The position numbers and the translations under genes were made by a program. The notes under the pieces are model-generated. The model was given only the letters and a program-made list of their open reading frames with translations. It was not told the DNA's origin and made no database searches. From assembly GCA_007121055.1 (NCBI GenBank), contig SKMM01000098.1, positions 1 to 7,759 of the forward strand: DNA of 7,759 nucleotides, written 5' to 3'. This stretch comes from Paracoccaceae bacterium (lineage in GTDB: Bacteria > Pseudomonadota > Alphaproteobacteria > Rhodobacterales > Rhodobacteraceae). Of the stretch, positions 5,554-7,759 are shown one piece after another (the stretch's first letter is position 1; every line of letters starts with the position of its first letter).

Positions 5554-6120
5554 TCAGCCCGAGGTGGTGCGCCGCAGCAGCCGCGCGCCCGGCAACTCGG
5601 TCCCAAGGATCTCGGTCCGGGTGGTGGCCGCAAAGTCGTTGACGAGGGCGCGATAGAACCGCTCGGCCGAGGAGACGGACGCCGCGGCCAGCGCGCCCAG
5701 CCGGCTGTCACGCGCTTCGCCCGCGACCACAGAGATTCCATAGCTGCCCAGCACCCGACCGTCGCGGTCGAGAACCCGCACCTGCCCGCTCAGGCGCGAC
5801 TGATCGCGGCCGAAGGCGGTGCCCGTCCCCGTGGCCACGTTCAGCCGCTGGATCTCGACCATGAGGGGCACGCCGGCGGGATCCATCCGGTCGGCGAACT
5901 CGCGGCGCAACGCGGCGCGCAGTTCGGGGTCCAGCCGGCTGGCGTAATCGGCCGCCCGCGCGCTTTCGAACGCTGCGCCCGAGCTGCTGACTGTCACCTC
6001 GGAGAACCTCAGGGCCGCGCGTGCCTCGCGACCGATGGGGTTGGTGTAAGGGGTGGGGGCACAGGCGACGAGCATGGGCAGGCCCGCGAGCGCGCCGGAC
6101 AGAAAGAAACGTCTTTGCAT
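5554..6120 (-). CDS. Predicted Tat-type lipoprotein of unknown function in the mur cluster
   Basis: A 188-residue protein whose function I cannot assign. The N-terminus MQRRFFLSGALAGLPMLVAC combines a twin-arginine-like RRxFL motif (R3, R4, F6, L7), a short hydrophobic stretch and a lipobox LVAC with the lipidated cysteine at C20. Residue 21 is Ala, not Asp, which by the E. coli rule favours the outer membrane. The mature part is mixed alpha/beta-like with no membrane segment: RFSEVTVSSSGAAFES, then an Arg/Glu-rich helix, MVEIQRLNVATGTGTAFGRDQSRLSGQVRVLDRDG, and a helical C-terminus. It has similar GC to its neighbours, so recent transfer is unlikely. It starts 47 bp after mraY, with no clear Shine-Dalgarno sequence. 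From memory, small lipoproteins occur here in other Rhodobacterales (possibly the DUF6778 family, unverified). Confidence 0.82.
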   Translation of the reverse strand: MQRRFFLSGALAGLPMLVACAPTPYTNPIGREARAALRFSEVTVSSSGAAFESARAADYASRLDPELRAALRREFADRMDPAGVPLMVEIQRLNVATGTGTAFGRDQSRLSGQVRVLDRDGRVLGSYGISVVAGEARDSRLGALAAASVSSAERFYRALVNDFAATTRTEILGTELPGARLLRRTTSG

Positions 6121-6167
6121 GGCGATTACGCTGCCACGAACCGGCCGCGCAGGTCAAATCGCCCCCT

Positions 6168-7253
6168 TCAGCGCAGTTTCAGCGTCGCAAGACCCGCCAC
6201 CGCCAGCACCAGGCTGATGATCCAGAACCGGATCACGATCTGCGGTTCGGCCCAGCCCTTCTTCTCGAAATGATGGTGGATCGGCGCCATCAGGAACACC
6301 CGCTTGCCGGTGGCCTTGAAGTAGAGCACCTGCACGATCACCGACAGCGCCTCCAGCACGAAGAGCCCGCCCACGATCGCCAGCACGATCTCGTGCTTGG
6401 TCATCACCGCGATGGCCCCCAGCGCGCCGCCCAGCGCCAGGCTGCCGGTGTCGCCCATGAACACCGCCGCGGGCGGGGCGTTGTACCACAGGAACCCAAG
6501 CCCCCCGCCGATCAGCGCCGCGGTGAAGATCAGAAGCTCACCGGTTCCGGGCACGAAATGCACGTCGAGATAGGCGGTGAAGTCCACCCGCCCGACCGTG
6601 TAGGCGATCACCCCCAGCGTCCCGGCCGCGATCATCACCGGCATGATCGCGAGCCCGTCGAGCCCGTCGGTCAGGTTCACCGCGTTGGCCGCGCCTGCGA
6701 TCACGAACATGCCGAAGGGAATGAAGAACCAGCCCAGATAGATCAGGATCTCCTTGAACACCGGCACGGCCAAGTGGCCCGACAGCGCCGGCGGGTGCAA
6801 AATCATCGCCGCCCCCGAGGCCACCGCCCCGATCCCGAACCCGATGGCGAGCCGCACGCGCCCCGGCACACCCTTGTGCGACCCCGCCGAGACCTTGGCA
6901 TAGTCGTCGGCAAATCCCAGCAGCCCAAAGGCCACCGTCACCCCCAGCACGATCCACACGAACGGGTTGTCCAGCCGCGCCCACAGCAGGGTCGAGACCG
7001 TCAGCGCGCCGAGGATCAACACGCCCCCCATGGTGGGGGTGCCGGCCTTGGTGAGCAGGTGGCTCGCCGGCCCGTCGTCGCGAATCGGCTGGCCGTTCTT
7101 CTGGCGCTTGCGAAGCAGGTTGATCAGCGGCCGGCCGAAGAGGAAGCCGAAGACCAGCGCCGTGACGAAGGCCGCTCCGGCCCGGAAGGTGATGTAACGA
7201 AAGAGGTTGAAGATCCCTCCCCCGTCGGACAGTTCGCTCAGCCAGAAGAGCAT
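6168..7253 (-). CDS. mraY: Phospho-N-acetylmuramoyl-pentapeptide transferase MraY
   Basis: An integral membrane enzyme of 361 residues that transfers phospho-MurNAc-pentapeptide from UDP to undecaprenyl phosphate, forming lipid I. Conserved features in order: GTPTMGG (71-77), the FADDYAK loop with D116/D117, NAVNLTDGLDG (190-200), MGDTGSLALGG with D268, and the triple histidine PIHHHFEKKGW (H326-H328). About ten transmembrane segments are visible and the length is normal. A longer frame from 7313 exists, but the start at 7253 (MLFWLSELSDGGG) matches the family N-terminus, has GGGGA 9 nt upstream, and leaves only 4 bases after the murF stop, implying cotranscription. The stop is 47 bp from the lipoprotein gene. 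Confidence 0.98.
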   Translation of the reverse strand: MLFWLSELSDGGGIFNLFRYITFRAGAAFVTALVFGFLFGRPLINLLRKRQKNGQPIRDDGPASHLLTKAGTPTMGGVLILGALTVSTLLWARLDNPFVWIVLGVTVAFGLLGFADDYAKVSAGSHKGVPGRVRLAIGFGIGAVASGAAMILHPPALSGHLAVPVFKEILIYLGWFFIPFGMFVIAGAANAVNLTDGLDGLAIMPVMIAAGTLGVIAYTVGRVDFTAYLDVHFVPGTGELLIFTAALIGGGLGFLWYNAPPAAVFMGDTGSLALGGALGAIAVMTKHEIVLAIVGGLFVLEALSVIVQVLYFKATGKRVFLMAPIHHHFEKKGWAEPQIVIRFWIISLVLAVAGLATLKLR

Positions 7254-7257
7254 CTCG

Positions 7258-7759
7258 TCAGGTCCCCACGCCAGTGTGCCGCGCGCCCTGCCCCAGATCG
7301 CGGAGCGCGTCAACGACCCGCGCGACGGCGCTGGCCTTGGAGCCCTTCACGAGCACCACATCCCCCGGCCCCACGAGGCCCGCCGCCCCCTGCGCCAGCC
7401 CGGCCGCATCCTCGGCACAGACGCCCCGGCGGCCGGCGGGCAGGGCCTGCCACAGATGGGCCATGCGCGGGCCGGCGCAGTGCACCAGGTCGATGCGCGC
7501 CATGGCCGGATGCGCGGCCAGCTCGGCGTGCAGGGCGGCCTCCTGCGGCCCGAGCTCCAGCATGTCGCCCAGGATCGCCACGCAACGGCCACGGGGTCCG
7601 GGCACCGCCTCGGCCAGCATCTCCAGCGCCGCGCCGACCGAGGCGGGATTGGCGTTGTAGGCGTCGTCGATCAGCTCGAAGCCCGCGTCGATGCCGGCGT
7701 CCAGCACCACCCAGACCCGCGCGCCGCGCCCGCCGGGGGGCGACCAGCGCGCGAGGTCC
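7258..7759 (-). CDS. murF: UDP-MurNAc-tripeptide--D-alanyl-D-alanine ligase MurF (C-terminal part)
   Basis: The last 166 or so residues of MurF; the 5' part, including the ATP-binding loop, lies beyond the window edge. MurF is the cytoplasmic ligase that adds D-Ala-D-Ala to complete UDP-MurNAc-pentapeptide, the substrate of MraY next door. The visible part covers the end of the central domain and the C-terminal domain. It contains GRGARVW..., LIDDAYNANPASVGAALEML (the MurF DDxYNAN motif), AILGDMLELG, and the closing VLVKGSKASAVARVV. The reading frame is open through the window edge; internal GTG or ATG codons are not real starts. Its TGA is 4 bp from the mraY start, as expected inside a dcw operon. 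Confidence 0.96.
   Translation of the reverse strand, partial: DLARWSPPGGRGARVWVVLDAGIDAGFELIDDAYNANPASVGAALEMLAEAVPGPRGRCVAILGDMLELGPQEAALHAELAAHPAMARIDLVHCAGPRMAHLWQALPAGRRGVCAEDAAGLAQGAAGLVGPGDVVLVKGSKASAVARVVDALRDLGQGARHTGVGT
7263..7267 (-). promoter_or_regulatory. Ribosome binding site of mraY
   Basis: GGGGA on the minus strand, inside the last codons of murF and 9 nt before the mraY ATG at 7253. It supports that start over the upstream in-frame codon at 7313. Confidence 0.45.

Noticed and set aside
3647..5656. Plus-strand open frame of 669 codons opposite ccmA and murD
   Set aside because: It is antisense to two clearly identified genes, has no recognisable domain and is rich in Gly, Arg, Pro and Ala. 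Long antisense frames are expected at this GC content.
7254..7313. Longer N-terminus for MraY starting at 7313
   Set aside because: It would overlap the murF C-terminus, adds a non-family Arg/Trp-rich segment, and the start at 7253 has a better ribosome binding site and the expected N-terminal sequence.
1..7759. tRNA, rRNA, CRISPR array, insertion sequence or prophage genes
   Set aside because: None was recognised: no regularly spaced repeats, no transposase or phage motifs, and no tRNA-like arms in the gaps.

Overview
This GC-rich window holds eight complete genes and one partial gene. All are on the minus strand, so transcription runs from high to low coordinates. Protein content (a helABCDX-type ccm block, MraY beginning MLFWLSELSDGGG, a YciB/IspZ protein) and the very high third-position GC suggest an alphaproteobacterium, most likely Rhodobacterales (Rhodobacteraceae). 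This is judged from remembered family sequences, not from a search.

Region A (7759 to about 4082) is part of the division/cell-wall (dcw) cluster: the C-terminal part of murF, then mraY, a small predicted lipoprotein of unknown function, and murD. MurF completes UDP-MurNAc-pentapeptide, MraY loads it onto undecaprenyl phosphate to give lipid I, and MurD adds D-glutamate earlier in the same pathway.

Region B (3823-4081) is a 259-bp gene-free gap. In the usual dcw order murD is followed by ftsW, murG and murC. Here it is followed by cytochrome c maturation genes, so the gap is probably the junction of two blocks. It holds two inverted repeats.

Region C (3822 to 1051) is a compact System I cytochrome c maturation operon, ccmA-ccmB-ccmC-ccmD-ccmG, with overlapping starts and stops at A/B, C/D and D/G. 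CcmA and CcmB form the ABC complex that releases holo-CcmE, CcmC and CcmD load heme onto CcmE, and CcmG reduces the apocytochrome CXXCH cysteines. ccmE, ccmF and ccmH are not in the window. Region D (973-365) is ispZ/yciB, an inner-membrane septation-type protein that probably belongs to the same transcript. Region E (1-364) has no convincing gene, but contains a strong 11-bp stem-loop and a smaller one downstream of ispZ.

Most of the window is ordinary housekeeping sequence. I found no convincing undescribed system. The points most worth checking are the murD/ccmA junction, the Tat-type lipoprotein inside the dcw cluster, and the stem-loops in the gaps.
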